64,000 nucleotides of DNA from Serinicoccus hydrothermalis (GTDB lineage: Bacteria; Actinomycetota; Actinomycetes; Actinomycetales; Dermatophilaceae): positions 372,001-436,000 of the forward strand of contig NZ_CP014989.1 in NCBI RefSeq assembly GCF_001685415.1. Direction: 5' to 3'. The notes below the pieces were generated by a model, which saw only the letters and a list, made by a program, of their open reading frames with translations, had not been told where the DNA came from and ran no database searches. Shown here piece by piece: positions 24,743-33,990 of the stretch (positions are counted from its first letter, which is position 1; each line of letters begins with the position of its first letter). The translations under genes were made by a program, and so were the position numbers.

Positions 24743-26128
24743 CACGATGCGCGGCTGCTCGTTGCCGGCCATCTCGATCCCGCGCCGCATGTTGACCCGG
24801 GTGAGGATGATCCCCCCGAGGACGAAGAAGGCGATGGTCACCAGGATCGCCGGTCGGTAGGACCCGGTCAGCTGGTAGGTCAGGCCGAAGGCCAGGGTGC
24901 CGAACCAGCTCGTCCCGCGCTCCATCGCCTGGTAGAAGCTGAAGTACTCCGACTCCTTGCCCACCGGGACCAGCTGGGAGTAGAGCGAGCGGGACAGCGC
25001 CTGGGTGCCACCCATGACGGTGCCGATGAAGACGGCGCAGACCAGCCAGATCGTGAAGGCGCCCGTCGGCACGAAATAGGCGAAGGCCACGACGAGGGTC
25101 CACATCACCAGCCCGCCGAGCACGGTGCGCTTCGCGCCGACCCGCGCCGCGATCCAGCCGAACACCAGGGCGCCGCCGAAGGCGACGAACTGCACGAGCA
25201 GGATGGTGATGATGAGCTGGCTGGTGTCGAAGCCCAGCGCCTCGCTGCCGTAGAGGCTGGCGGAGGAGATGACCGTCTGGATGCCGTCGTTGAAGAACAG
25301 GTAGGCGAGCAGGAACAGCAGGGTGTGCGGGTATCCGCGCAGGTCGCCGAAGGTGTCCCGGAGCTGGGTGAGGGTGCCGCCCAGCACCCCGGCCGAGCGC
25401 TCCACCGGCGCGGCAGTCGTGCCCCGGATGCGGCGCAGCCCGATGACCGGGATGAGGGTGAACAGGCCCCACCACAGGCCGGCCGAGAGCAGGTTGAGCC
25501 GGACCGCCATGGTGTAGGAGATCCCGAGCGCCTCGTGCGCCTGCATGAGGCCGAGGTTGAGGGCGAGCAGGATGCCTCCGCCCAGGTAGCCCAGCGCCCA
25601 GGCGCGCGAGGAGACGCGGTCCCGGTCGTCGGGCGCCGCGACCCGCACGAGCAGCGCGTCGTAGACCACGGTCGAGGCACCCAGGCACAGGTTGGCCACG
25701 ACCACGAGGAGCACGCCGAGCTGCCAGTTGCTGCCCTGCAGGAAGAACATCGAGGCCGCGGCGGCAGACCCCACCCAGGCCAGGCCGCCGAGCAGCCGGG
25801 TCGGGTGCGGGTGGCGGTCGGCGATGGCCCCGACGAAGAGCAGCACCACGGCCGACACCAGCGTCGCGACGGTGATGGTGTACGGCGCGACGGCACCGAC
25901 GGCCACCGGCACCCCGAGGACGGAGAGCATCTGGTCGCACGTCTGCCCCTCGACGAGGTCGGGGCAGGCGTCGGCGCGGGCCAGCGCGGTGAGGTACGGC
26001 GCGATGAGCACGGTGCCGGTGGTGGTGACGTAGGCGGAGTTGGCCCAGTCGTACCACCCGAAGGCCCGCTGGTGGGCCCGGGTGCGTTCGGTCGCCGGAT
26101 CGGCGCGCGGCACCGTGGGAGTGGTCAT
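24740..26128 (-). CDS. MFS transporter, UMF1/Atg22-like
   Basis: A 462-aa transporter with about twelve membrane helices. The N-terminal FGWYDWANSAYVTT is the hallmark of the UMF1 (Atg22-like) subfamily, whose fungal members export amino acids from vacuoles. Additional landmarks are GAIADRHPHPTRLLGG in the first loop region and MGGTQALSRSLYSQLVPVGKESEYFSFY around 350. Substrate unknown. ATG 26128 is preferred to GTG 26137 because TAGCGT (26136-26141) overlaps the latter. Confidence 0.88.
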   Translation of the reverse strand: MTTPTVPRADPATERTRAHQRAFGWYDWANSAYVTTTGTVLIAPYLTALARADACPDLVEGQTCDQMLSVLGVPVAVGAVAPYTITVATLVSAVVLLFVGAIADRHPHPTRLLGGLAWVGSAAAASMFFLQGSNWQLGVLLVVVANLCLGASTVVYDALLVRVAAPDDRDRVSSRAWALGYLGGGILLALNLGLMQAHEALGISYTMAVRLNLLSAGLWWGLFTLIPVIGLRRIRGTTAAPVERSAGVLGGTLTQLRDTFGDLRGYPHTLLFLLAYLFFNDGIQTVISSASLYGSEALGFDTSQLIITILLVQFVAFGGALVFGWIAARVGAKRTVLGGLVMWTLVVAFAYFVPTGAFTIWLVCAVFIGTVMGGTQALSRSLYSQLVPVGKESEYFSFYQAMERGTSWFGTLAFGLTYQLTGSYRPAILVTIAFFVLGGIILTRVNMRRGIEMAGNEQPRIV

Positions 26129-26135
26129 GGCGCAC

Positions 26136-26141
26136 ACGCTA
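26136..26141 (-). promoter_or_regulatory. -10 box of the MFS gene
   Basis: TAGCGT on the minus strand, 7 nt before ATG 26128. Confidence 0.5.
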
Positions 26142-26248
26142 GCGACCCCGGTCCTCGCCCGTGGGAGGCGCGACGTGGCCCTTCGGCTTGCACCACGACC
26201 CCGGCCGGGGAGAGGGTGAGGGTGTTGACCACGACGAAAGGAGCCGGC

Positions 26249-26431
26249 ATGGGACTCGGCGACAAGATCTCGAACAAGGCCGAGGAGTCCCTCGGCAAGG
26301 CCAAGGAGGCGCTCGGCGGCGCCACCGACGACGAGCAGATGGAGGCCGAGGGCAAGGCGGACCAGACGAGCGCCAACGTCAAGCAGGCGGGCGAGAACGT
26401 CAAGGACGCCTGGAAGGACGCCTCCAAGTGA
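26249..26431 (+). CDS. CsbD family stress-response protein
   Basis: A 60-aa hydrophilic protein: MGLGDKISNKAEESLGKAKE, then ALGGATDDEQMEAEGKADQT and SANVKQAGENVKDAWKDASK. The K-A-E-E-x-x-G-K-x-K-E and E-G-K-x-x-Q patterns match CsbD, small general-stress proteins of unknown mechanism. An AAAGGAG ribosome site lies 6 nt before the ATG, so this gene is translated with a leader, unlike many neighbours. Two hairpins follow directly. Confidence 0.85.
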   Translation: MGLGDKISNKAEESLGKAKEALGGATDDEQMEAEGKADQTSANVKQAGENVKDAWKDASK

Positions 26432-26436
26432 TCCTC

Positions 26437-26458
26437 GCCGGACCGTGAGCGGTCCGGC
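26437..26458 (+). terminator. Hairpin after csbD
   Basis: GCCGGACCG (26437-26445) and CGGTCCGGC (26450-26458) pair perfectly with a TGAG loop, 6 bp after the csbD stop. Confidence 0.6.
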
Positions 26459-26463
26459 CCCCT

Positions 26464-26501
26464 CACGACACCCTCGGACCTCTCGGTCCGGGGGTGTCGT
26501 G
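26464..26501. terminator. Bidirectional terminator between csbD and the AI-2E transporter
   Basis: CACGACACCC plus CGGACC on the left pair with GGTCCG plus GGGTGTCGTG on the right, with a TCTC loop and one unpaired position in the stem. It ends two bases before the stop of the convergent gene. Confidence 0.75.
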
Positions 26502-26503
26502 CG

Positions 26504-27985
26504 TCAGTGCGGCGGGCGGGTGTCCTCGTCCTCGTCCCGGTCCCGGCGCAGGATGGGGGAGAGGATGCGGTCGCGCAGCGAGGCCGCGAGCTCACCGGTG
26601 CGCCCCAGCATGGCGACCTGGGCGGCGCCGCGCTCGTCCTCGGCCTGGAGGTATGCCTGGCGGGCGCGCAGGGCGAACAGTGGGGCCGTGCTCTCGGCGA
26701 GCTCCGCGGCCGTGCGCCCCTGCGGTGTGACGTTGCGCAGGTCGTCCACGTGCAGCTGGCCGGTGCGCAGGTCGAGCTGCTCGCTGCCGTAGCGGACCAG
26801 CGTGAGGATGCTCGCGAGGACCGGGACCGCGAGGAAGGCGCCGAGCACGCCCCACAGCGTGCCGCCGGCGGCGACCCCGAGCAGCACGATCACCGGGTGC
26901 ATGGACATGACGCGGCTGTGCATGAGGGGGGCGACGAAGGTGCTCTCCGCCTGCTGGACGGCGATGACGATGAGGATGACCCACAGCGCGGTCACCCAGC
27001 CGTTGGACACCAGCGCGACGAGGACGGCCAGGCCGCCCGCGACGAAGGCGCCGACGATGGGGATGAAGGACAGGAAGAAGGTGATGACCGCCAGCGCGAA
27101 GGCCAGGGGGACCCCGAGGAGCACGAGGCCGAGGCCGATGAAGGTCGCGTCGACGGCGGCGACGACGGCCTGGGCGCGCAGGAAGCCGCCGAGCGTGACC
27201 CAGACCCGGGCGAGGCCCTCGGTGAGGTAGAGCCCCGCGGTGCGTCCGACGGTCTTGCGCATCCAGGGCAGGAACCCGTGGCCGTCCTTGAGGAAGAAGA
27301 AGGTGAGGACCACGACGAGGACGGTCGTGACCATGATCGAGCCGACGGCGGTCAGCGTGGACAACGCTCCTTCGGCGAGGGTGCTCGCGCGCGACTGGAG
27401 CCAGTCCGTCGCCTGCTCCACGTAGGTGTCGAGCTGCTCGCTCTGCAGGTTCACCGGTGGGCCGGAGAGCCAGTCGAGGACGATGTCGGCACCGGTCTCG
27501 GCGCTGTTGGCGACCTGCCGCAGCTGGCTGGTGATCCCCGGCGCGATGGCGGCGATGACGCCGCTGAAGACGGCGAGGGCCGCGAGGAGCACCGCGGCGG
27601 CCGCCAGGCCCCCCGGCCACCGGTGCCGACGCAGCCACCGCACCGGCGGCCACAGCACCGAGCTGACGATGAGCGCCAGGATGATCGGCAGGACGCCGAC
27701 CCACACGCGCCCGAGCCCGTAGAGGATGACGACCACGGCGGCGACGACGAGCAGGAAGCGCCAGGACCAGGCGGCCGCCCCGCGCAGCCCCTGCAGGATG
27801 AGGTCGCCGCGGTCCACCTCGGGACGCTCCGGCTCGCGCTCCGCGGCGGAGGCCATGGCCTCGGCGTTCTCGGAGGCGTCCCACGTCTGCTCCGGCGGCA
27901 GCTCGCCCTCGGGGGCCGGGCCCCCGCCCGCTGCGTGTCCCTCGTCGAGCGACGGGGCGTCGTCACCGCTGGAGTTGTCCTGCAT
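26504..27985 (-). CDS. AI-2E family transporter (TqsA/PerM-like)
   Basis: A 493-aa membrane protein. An acidic, disordered N-terminus of about 75 residues precedes seven or eight hydrophobic segments. LTFFFLKDGHGFLPWMRK (about 265) and FFLSFIPIVGAFVAGGLAVLVALVSNGW (about 345) are characteristic of the family, and HPVIVLLGVAAGGTLWGVLGAFLAVPVLA closes the membrane part. A charged tail of about 80 residues follows. Family members have been linked to autoinducer-2 export or ion antiport; the substrate here is unknown. Confidence 0.87.
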   Translation of the reverse strand: MQDNSSGDDAPSLDEGHAAGGGPAPEGELPPEQTWDASENAEAMASAAEREPERPEVDRGDLILQGLRGAAAWSWRFLLVVAAVVVILYGLGRVWVGVLPIILALIVSSVLWPPVRWLRRHRWPGGLAAAAVLLAALAVFSGVIAAIAPGITSQLRQVANSAETGADIVLDWLSGPPVNLQSEQLDTYVEQATDWLQSRASTLAEGALSTLTAVGSIMVTTVLVVVLTFFFLKDGHGFLPWMRKTVGRTAGLYLTEGLARVWVTLGGFLRAQAVVAAVDATFIGLGLVLLGVPLAFALAVITFFLSFIPIVGAFVAGGLAVLVALVSNGWVTALWVILIVIAVQQAESTFVAPLMHSRVMSMHPVIVLLGVAAGGTLWGVLGAFLAVPVLASILTLVRYGSEQLDLRTGQLHVDDLRNVTPQGRTAAELAESTAPLFALRARQAYLQAEDERGAAQVAMLGRTGELAASLRDRILSPILRRDRDEDEDTRPPH

Positions 27986-28005
27986 GAGCCTCTTGGCCTC
28001 CGGGG

Positions 28006-28866
28006 TCAGCTGACGGGGTGGACGACGATCCTGCAGCCCAGCGTATGCGTCGTGCCCGGCGCGATCGTCGGGGCCAGGTCGGCGGTGGCCGCCGTCTCCA
28101 CGCAGACGAACTCGCGCCACTCCTGCGCGCCGAGGTCGCTGAGGTCGGCGGCCTTCTCGTCGCCGGGGTTCCACACGACGGTCTGCGTGGCGCCCCGGGT
28201 GCTGAGGGCCAGGACGCGGCGCCCGTCGTGGACCTCCACGCGCGGCGCCCCGGGGGAGTCGACGACGAGGTCGGTCTCCCCGTCGAGGTGCACCGGGCCC
28301 TCCTGGCGGCGACGGCGTCCGGTCGTCTTGTCCAGGGCGTCCGCGCCGGACAACCCGTGCACCGTGGTGGTCGTGGCGTCGCCGACGGCGAGATAGGTGT
28401 GCAGCGCCATCTCCACGGTGAGCGGGTCCGCACCGGGGTTGTGCACCCTCAGGTCGAGGTCGAGGGCCGGCCCGTCGGCGCCGTCGAGGAGCGAGACGGC
28501 ATACCTCACCCGGAACGGGCCGGTGAGGTGCTCCGCGCCCGGCTGCCCGGCCACGTCCTCGTCGCCGATCGTCCAGGCCCAGACCTCGCCGTCGGTCGGC
28601 GCTGCGCGCGTCCAGGTGGCCGTACGCAGCAGGCCGTGCGCGGGGGAGAGGTCCCCCGCGGGTCCGTCGGCGAACCACGGGAAGCACACCGGGACCCCGC
28701 CGCGGATGGACCGGCTGCCGTCCAGGACGGCCTCCTGGCTGCACCAGACCACGGGCTCGCCGCGCAGGTCCCAGGTGGCCAGGTGCGCCCCGTGGTCGTA
28801 GGCCACCAGGCGGGAGGTCCTGCTCTCGTGGGTGCGGGCGGGCAGGTTCGCGGGGGACGCTGACAT
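28006..28866 (-). CDS. D-hexose-6-phosphate mutarotase (YeaD-like)
   Basis: A 286-aa beta-sandwich epimerase that interconverts anomers of hexose 6-phosphates. Typical parts are VVWCSQEAVLDGSRSIRGGVPVCFPWFADG (about 40-70), HGLLRTATW, EMALHTYLAVGDATTTTVHGL with the catalytic His (about 160) and REFVCVETA near the C-terminus with the catalytic Glu. The start ATG 28866 follows TAGCCT at 28874-28879. Confidence 0.88.
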   Translation of the reverse strand: MSASPANLPARTHESRTSRLVAYDHGAHLATWDLRGEPVVWCSQEAVLDGSRSIRGGVPVCFPWFADGPAGDLSPAHGLLRTATWTRAAPTDGEVWAWTIGDEDVAGQPGAEHLTGPFRVRYAVSLLDGADGPALDLDLRVHNPGADPLTVEMALHTYLAVGDATTTTVHGLSGADALDKTTGRRRRQEGPVHLDGETDLVVDSPGAPRVEVHDGRRVLALSTRGATQTVVWNPGDEKAADLSDLGAQEWREFVCVETAATADLAPTIAPGTTHTLGCRIVVHPVS

Positions 28867-28873
28867 GGGCTCC

Positions 28874-28879
28874 AGGCTA
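28874..28879 (-). promoter_or_regulatory. -10 box of the mutarotase gene
   Basis: TAGCCT on the minus strand, 7 nt before ATG 28866. Confidence 0.5.
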
Positions 28880-28937
28880 CGTCGCAGACACCGACGGATG
28901 CCCGTCGATCGACCTGCCGCGGTGAGAGGCTGTCCCC

Positions 28938-30002
28938 ATGCCGGGCACGGAGTGGATCAGCTGGCTGCGCTGCGTCGCGGTCTACGGCGTCGTGCTCATC
29001 CACACGGTCGGGGCCACCGCGACCGCGGCCGTCGAGGGGGACCCGGGTGTGCCGGCGGTGGACGGGTGGGTCGCGCGAGCGCTCGACCTGCCGCTGCTGT
29101 GGGTCGTCCCGGTCTTCGTCATGCTCTCCGGGGCCCTCGCGCTGGACCCGGCGCGCTTCCGCGGCTCGGGTGACTTCCTGCGTCGCCGGGCCGGGCGTCT
29201 CGTGCCGGCGCTGGTCGTGTGGAACCTCGTCTACATCGGCTACCTCAGCCTGACCCGCTCCGGGTGGTGGCCGGGACCGTCCGAGGCCCTGGCCCGGAGC
29301 CTGACCGGAGGGGTCGCGCCGCACCTCTACTTCTTCTGGATCGTGCTCGGCCTGTCGTTGCTCACCCCGTTGCTCGTGCCCTGGGTGGGTCGGACGGACC
29401 GGCGCGAGTGGGTCCTCGCCGGTGTGGTGGCCTGGTCGGTCCCCGTCCTGTCGCTGTGGCCGCTCGGGCCGGGCGGAGAGCCGGTCGGGGTCACGCACAG
29501 CGCCTGGACCTGGTGGCTTCCCTACTTCGGGGCCTACCTGCTGGGCTGGGCGCTGCGCGGGGTGGTGCTCCCGTCACGGTGGGTCCCCGTCCTCGTGCTC
29601 GCGGTGCTGGCCCTCTCCGCGCTGCTCACCTGGCAGTGGAAGAACCCGGCCGCACCGACCTGGCTCCAGGACTGGGCAGGGGCGCACTACTACTCCCCGA
29701 CGGTCGCGGTCCTCTCGGTCTGCGTCTACCTCCTGGCGCAGGCTCTCGTCCGACCCGGCGGTGCCCTGTCCGTGCTCACGGCCCCGCGCGTCATGGCCGT
29801 CGTGGACCCGGTCGGCCGGGCCACGCTGGGGATCTTCGCGCTGCACTTCCTCGTCCTGCTCGTCGGCACCGACACCGGGCTGCTCGGACCACCGGTCGCG
29901 CCCTGGCCGGTGCTGCTGCTGCGCTTCCTCGCGGTCTGCGTGGTCACCACCCTCCTCGTGCTGGCCATGCAGCGCGTCCCGGTGCTGCGGCGCCTCTGCT
30001 GA
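28938..30002 (+). CDS. Acyltransferase 3 family membrane protein
   Basis: A 354-aa protein with about ten hydrophobic helices. It opens with WISWLRCVAVYGVVLIHTVG, which carries the R-x-x-A and the catalytic-type His of acyltransferase 3, and contains RFRGSGDFLRRRAGRLVPALVVWNLVYIGYL and HLYFFWIVLGLSLLTPLLVPW. These enzymes O-acylate sugars or lipids at the membrane. No partner glycan genes are close, so the acceptor is unknown. A GAGGCT box 6 nt before the ATG is an imperfect -10 candidate. Confidence 0.83.
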   Translation: MPGTEWISWLRCVAVYGVVLIHTVGATATAAVEGDPGVPAVDGWVARALDLPLLWVVPVFVMLSGALALDPARFRGSGDFLRRRAGRLVPALVVWNLVYIGYLSLTRSGWWPGPSEALARSLTGGVAPHLYFFWIVLGLSLLTPLLVPWVGRTDRREWVLAGVVAWSVPVLSLWPLGPGGEPVGVTHSAWTWWLPYFGAYLLGWALRGVVLPSRWVPVLVLAVLALSALLTWQWKNPAAPTWLQDWAGAHYYSPTVAVLSVCVYLLAQALVRPGGALSVLTAPRVMAVVDPVGRATLGIFALHFLVLLVGTDTGLLGPPVAPWPVLLLRFLAVCVVTTLLVLAMQRVPVLRRLC

Positions 30003-30022
30003 GCGGTGGGGCCCCGCATCAC

Positions 30023-30379
30023 TCAGCCTGCTTCCAGCGGGACGCCCCGGATCGAGCTGGCCTCGACGTCATACCTCGAGGCCGCGCCGGACCCGGTGCG
30101 GAAGAAGCGCCGCCGCAGGGCGCCCGTCACCTGCACGCCCGCGCCGTCGTCCAGCCGGAGTGCCGCCCCGCGCGCCCGGGCGCTCCAGCAGGTGACGTCG
30201 ATGGTGTCCACCCGCTGCCGGGAGCCGGTCGCACCCCGGGATCGTGCCGCCGGACGGGGGATCACCACCCGCAGCTGCACCAGCACGTCACCGCTGGGCA
30301 GCTCCCGCTGCTCCGGTGCGCCGCTCACCCTGCCGGTGAGCCGCACCTCGTTGGCCGGTGCCGCCGTCGTCGTCGCCAT
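30023..30379 (-). CDS. Small single-stranded-DNA-binding-type OB-fold protein
   Basis: A 118-aa protein with the SSB OB-fold start NEVRLTGRVSGAPEQRELPSGDVLVQLRVVIPRP and the later VDTIDVTCWSARARGAAL and VQVTGALRRRFFR strands. It lacks the Gly/Pro-rich acidic tail of replicative SSB, so it is probably a secondary SSB. The start is ATG 30379. Confidence 0.8.
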   Translation of the reverse strand: MATTTAAPANEVRLTGRVSGAPEQRELPSGDVLVQLRVVIPRPAARSRGATGSRQRVDTIDVTCWSARARGAALRLDDGAGVQVTGALRRRFFRTGSGAASRYDVEASSIRGVPLEAG

Positions 30380-30472
30380 GGACCCACCCTGCCGCCCGCA
30401 CGGGCGGTGGGGGAGTGCCGCGCGCACATCTGTGGACGAGGCACCCGCCGCCGGGAGGGTGTGGACGAGTCC

Positions 30473-31297
30473 TCACATCTCCTCGTGCGTCTCCGGGTCG
30501 CCGCCGAAGAGCCGTCCGTCGGGGCGGCCGAGCGCGGTGATGGCCGCGACCTCCTCGGGGGTCAGCTCCATCCCGACCACGTCCAGGTTGGCGGCCTGCC
30601 GGCTCGGGGTCGCCGACTTGGGCAGGGGCATGACGCCCCGCTCCAGGTGCCACCGCAGGATGACCTGCGCAGGGGAGACGCCCAGGCGCTGCGCCGCGTC
30701 GCTGACCGGGGCGGCGTCGTACTGCGCCTCCCGCTTGCCCAGCGGGCTCCAGGCCTGGGTCAGCACGCCGAGCTCCTCGTGCACCGCCAGCATCTCCTCC
30801 TGCGGGAACAGGGGATGGCACTCGATCTGGTTGAGCACCGGTGCCTCGCCCGTCGCGTCCAGCACCTCGCGCAGGTGCCCCTCGGTGTAGTTGCTCGTGC
30901 CCACGAAGCGCACGAAACCCCGCTCGCGGCACTCCAGCAGGGCCTCGACCGCCTCCACGTAGTGACCCTGGGAGGGATTGGGCCAGTGGACCAGCGCCAC
31001 GTCGACCTGGTCCAGGCCCAGCCGCTCCAGCGACTGCTCCACGCTGGCGATGGCCGCGTCCCGCTGGTGCGCCCGGCCGGGGATCTTCGTGGCGACGAGC
31101 ACGTCCTCGCGGGGGAGTCCGCTGCGCCGCAGCGCCTCGCCGACCTCCCGCTCGTTCTCGTAGTTGACCGCGGTGTCGAGGTAGCGGTAGCCGACCTCGA
31201 GGGCGGAGACCATGGCCTCGATCCCCTCCTCGTCGCGCAGGGGATAGGTGCCGAAGCCGACGTGGGGGAGCGGGGTGCCGTCGCGGAGGGTATGCAT
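30473..31297 (-). CDS. Aldo/keto reductase
   Basis: A 274-aa NADPH-dependent aldo/keto reductase of the 2,5-diketo-gluconate reductase type. The tetrad is visible: Asp and Tyr in YLDTAVNYENE (about 37-46), Lys in VLVATKIPG (about 70), His in VALVHWPNP (about 103). FVGTSNYTEGHL and the C-terminal SATPSRQAANLDVVG cofactor segment are intact. The substrate cannot be predicted. Confidence 0.92.
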   Translation of the reverse strand: MHTLRDGTPLPHVGFGTYPLRDEEGIEAMVSALEVGYRYLDTAVNYENEREVGEALRRSGLPREDVLVATKIPGRAHQRDAAIASVEQSLERLGLDQVDVALVHWPNPSQGHYVEAVEALLECRERGFVRFVGTSNYTEGHLREVLDATGEAPVLNQIECHPLFPQEEMLAVHEELGVLTQAWSPLGKREAQYDAAPVSDAAQRLGVSPAQVILRWHLERGVMPLPKSATPSRQAANLDVVGMELTPEEVAAITALGRPDGRLFGGDPETHEEM

Positions 31298-31303
31298 CAC
31301 CCC

Positions 31304-31309
31304 ACCGTA
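31304..31309 (-). promoter_or_regulatory. -10 box of the aldo/keto reductase gene
   Basis: TACGGT on the minus strand, 6 nt before ATG 31297. Confidence 0.45.
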
Positions 31310-31356
31310 GGCGTCCGGCCGCGGCGACGCAGGGGGAGCGGCCCGCGCCGGCGGCG

Positions 31357-32825
31357 TCACATGAGCGCGGCGGTGAGGCGGCAGACGTTGTCGAGGTAGC
31401 GCTCGTGCCAGGGCCGCCCGGCCCACTCCTGCAGCGTCAGCTCGCGGGAGGCCACGCGGTAGGCGGCGTCGTTGGCCTGCAGGTCCCGCACGAGGTCGCC
31501 ACCGAAGGCGAGCAGCATGATCTCGTAGGTGAGGGCGAAGGAGCGGAAGTCCATGTTGCTCGAGCCGATGAGCGCGACCCGGTCGTCGACGGTGAGGTAC
31601 TTGCCGTGCAGCACCGTCGGCGCCGGGTAGAGGTGGACGACGACCCCGGCCTCCAGGAGGCTCTGGTAGTAGGAGCGCTGCGCGTGCCCCACGAGCAACT
31701 GGTCGGCCTCCTCGCCGACGAAGAGCTCCACGAGCACCCCGCGGTAGACCGCGCTGGTGATCGCCGCCAGCAGCGCCTCGTCCGGCACGAAGTAGGGGTG
31801 GTGATGGCGACCCGCTCCCGCGCCATGTGGATGAGGGAGACGAAGAGCCTCCAGTTGGGCTCGGTCGGGAAGCCGGGGCCGGAGGGGACGAGCTGCATCG
31901 CGTGTGCCGCGCCTCCCGGGACCAGGTCGGGCTGGTCGGGGAAGTAGCGCTCGTGGTCGAGGTTCAGGTTCTGCCCGGTCTCGGTGTACCAGTCCGTCAC
32001 GAAGACGGCGGAGACCTGGATGACGACGTCCCCACTGACCTGGACGGACACATCGCTCCAGGCCCGTCCCATGCGAGCGTTCTTGGCGCTGCCGTAGGCC
32101 GGGTCGATGAGGTTGTGCGAGCCGACGAAGGCGGTCTCGCCGTCGACGACCACGAGCTTGCGGTGGTTGCGCAGGTCGGGGCGCTGCCACTGCTTGCGCA
32201 GCGGGTTCAGCGGCATCATGAGGTGCCACTCGATGCCGGCCGCGTCCATCCTCGGCCCCAGCTCCTTGCGCCCCGGGTACTTGCGCGAGCCGAGGTGGTC
32301 CAGCAGCAGACGCACCTCCACGCCGCGGCCGGCGGCGCGCTCCAGGGCCTGGAAGACGACGTCGGTGCTCTCGTCCCAGGAGACGATGTAGAACTCGACG
32401 TGCACGAAGTCGCGGGCCTGGTCTACCGCGGCCGCGATGGCGGCGAAGAAGTCCGCTGTGTCGGGGAAGACCCCGTCGCAGGACCCGCTGACGCAGGACA
32501 GCCCGGTGAGCTCCCGGTTCATCCGCAGGATCGAGTCGAGGTCCGGCTCCGGCTGGACCTGCGGCAGGTCGGGGAGGGTGTCGGCGTGGTCGGACAGGAG
32601 CTGGTTGGCCTGCCGCTGGATGTCGTGCCGGCGGCCCGAGACGTACTTGCTGCCGATGAGGAAGTAGAGCGGGAAGCCCACCAGCGGGATGAAGAGGATG
32701 AGCAGCAGCCAGGCCGACGACGCGGACGGGCGCCGGTTCTCCGGGACCGAGCCGATCGCCCAGATCTTCAGGACATACTCGGCGACCAGCCAGACCGAGG
32801 AGATCGCGTAGAGGACCGTGGTCAT
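31357..32825 (-). pseudogene. cls: Cardiolipin synthase (phospholipase D family), split by a one-base frameshift
   Basis: The product begins with two membrane helices and the PLDc_N region, then has the first HKD motif NHRKLVVVDGETAFVGSHNLID at about residue 222. The frame breaks near 31795-31798, at a CCCC run on the coding strand: it reads ITTP then shifts to nonsense (TSCRT), while the -1 related frame continues correctly YFVPDEALLAAITSAVYRG through the second motif LHGKYLTVDDRVALIGSSNMD and ends at 31357 with DNVCRLTAALM. One extra C would restore a protein of about 489 aa. Both catalytic halves are otherwise conserved. It is either a sequencing error in a short homopolymer or a recent inactivation. 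Confidence 0.85.
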
Positions 32826-32834
32826 GGCGGGATT

Positions 32835-33872
32835 CTAGGGTGATCGAGGCCCGTCGCTGCCGGAGTCGGGGATGAGTGTCCCGGTGACCTCGTGGTGCGG
32901 CCAATCCAGCGTCTCCGGCACGGTCTGGGTGACGTAGTTCGGGGTCTCCCGGTCGTGGACCGCCCGGGGCTCCACCGGCAGGTTGGTGTGCGGCGGGTTC
33001 GCCGTCCACGCGGCGGTGTAGAGGCACCAGCGCAGGCCCAGGTTGAGCCAGATGATGAGGGTGGCCAGCACCGCGAACGAGGCGATGATCGGGTTGTCCC
33101 ACCGGCCGATGAGGCTCGTCCCGGCCAGCCGGAGCAGGCCCCAGCCGGCCGCGCCCAGCAGTGCTCCCTTCCACCAGTCGGGGCTGGGGATCCGCACCTT
33201 GGCGGCGACGCGGAAGAGCACGTAGAAGGTGATGGCGTCCACGACGAAGGCCGCGAGCACGGCGGCGCTGCGCAGCAGGAACCGGGTGGTGTCGCCGCTG
33301 GCCCCGACGGCGTCCAGCGCCAGGTGCGCGGCACCGGTCGTCGCGCTCAGCAGCAGCGAGGACACCAGCACTGCGGTGGCCAGCATGAGCACCCCGGCCC
33401 CGTCCCACAGCTTGCCGCGGATCGGTCGCATGGGTGCGCCGGTGAGCCCGAACATCGAACGGATGCTGTTGCGCAGGCCGGTGAGCACGTTGGTCGCCGT
33501 CCAGACCAGGACCGGCACCGAGATGATCGTGGCGAAGGTCAGCGACCGCTCCAGGAGCAGCCGGTCGGGGTCGATGATGCCGCCGTTGACCCCGTCGTCC
33601 ACGAGACCGGGGAAGGCGGTGTTGATGGCCATGACCACGCGGTCGAAGAGCTCGGGCTGGCGGCCCAGGACCACCCGGAAGCCGTTGGTGAGGATGGTGA
33701 CCAGGGCGACGAGGGAGACGAGCGCGGAGATCGTCACCCCGCCGGCCGAGAGGTTGCCGCGGACGAGCAGGTAGCGGACGAAGGCCCGCACCGGGCGCGA
33801 GGTGTCCACCCGGTGGATGGCGTGCCAGAAGAGGTTGCGCTGCGCGCCGTCGTCTTCAGCCTCCTGCGGCAT
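32835..33872 (-). CDS. YihY/virulence factor BrkB family membrane protein
   Basis: A 345-aa protein with six hydrophobic segments. Characteristic parts are LVRGNLSAGGVTISALVSLVALVTILTNGF, IISVPVLVWTATNVLTGLRNSIRSMFGL, and ASFAVLATLIIWLNLGLRWCLYTAAWTAN at the C-terminus. The family was once annotated as ribonuclease BN but is a membrane protein of unknown transport function. ATG 33872 was taken from the family start; the open frame extends further upstream without membrane character. Confidence 0.83.
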   Translation of the reverse strand: MPQEAEDDGAQRNLFWHAIHRVDTSRPVRAFVRYLLVRGNLSAGGVTISALVSLVALVTILTNGFRVVLGRQPELFDRVVMAINTAFPGLVDDGVNGGIIDPDRLLLERSLTFATIISVPVLVWTATNVLTGLRNSIRSMFGLTGAPMRPIRGKLWDGAGVLMLATAVLVSSLLLSATTGAAHLALDAVGASGDTTRFLLRSAAVLAAFVVDAITFYVLFRVAAKVRIPSPDWWKGALLGAAGWGLLRLAGTSLIGRWDNPIIASFAVLATLIIWLNLGLRWCLYTAAWTANPPHTNLPVEPRAVHDRETPNYVTQTVPETLDWPHHEVTGTLIPDSGSDGPRSP

Positions 33873-33990
33873 ACCGCCCCTCTCGCTCGTTCCTCGGAGC
33901 ACAAGGTATACCGCCGCGTCGTGCCGGTCCTGCGCTGCCCGCCGGTGTCGCGGACTGGACAGCCGGGCCCGGCCGGGGTGGGATGCAGGT

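Noticed and set aside
31357-32825. Programmed frameshift in cls
   Set aside because: No slippery heptamer, strong pause structure or precedent for this family; a homopolymer indel explains it better.
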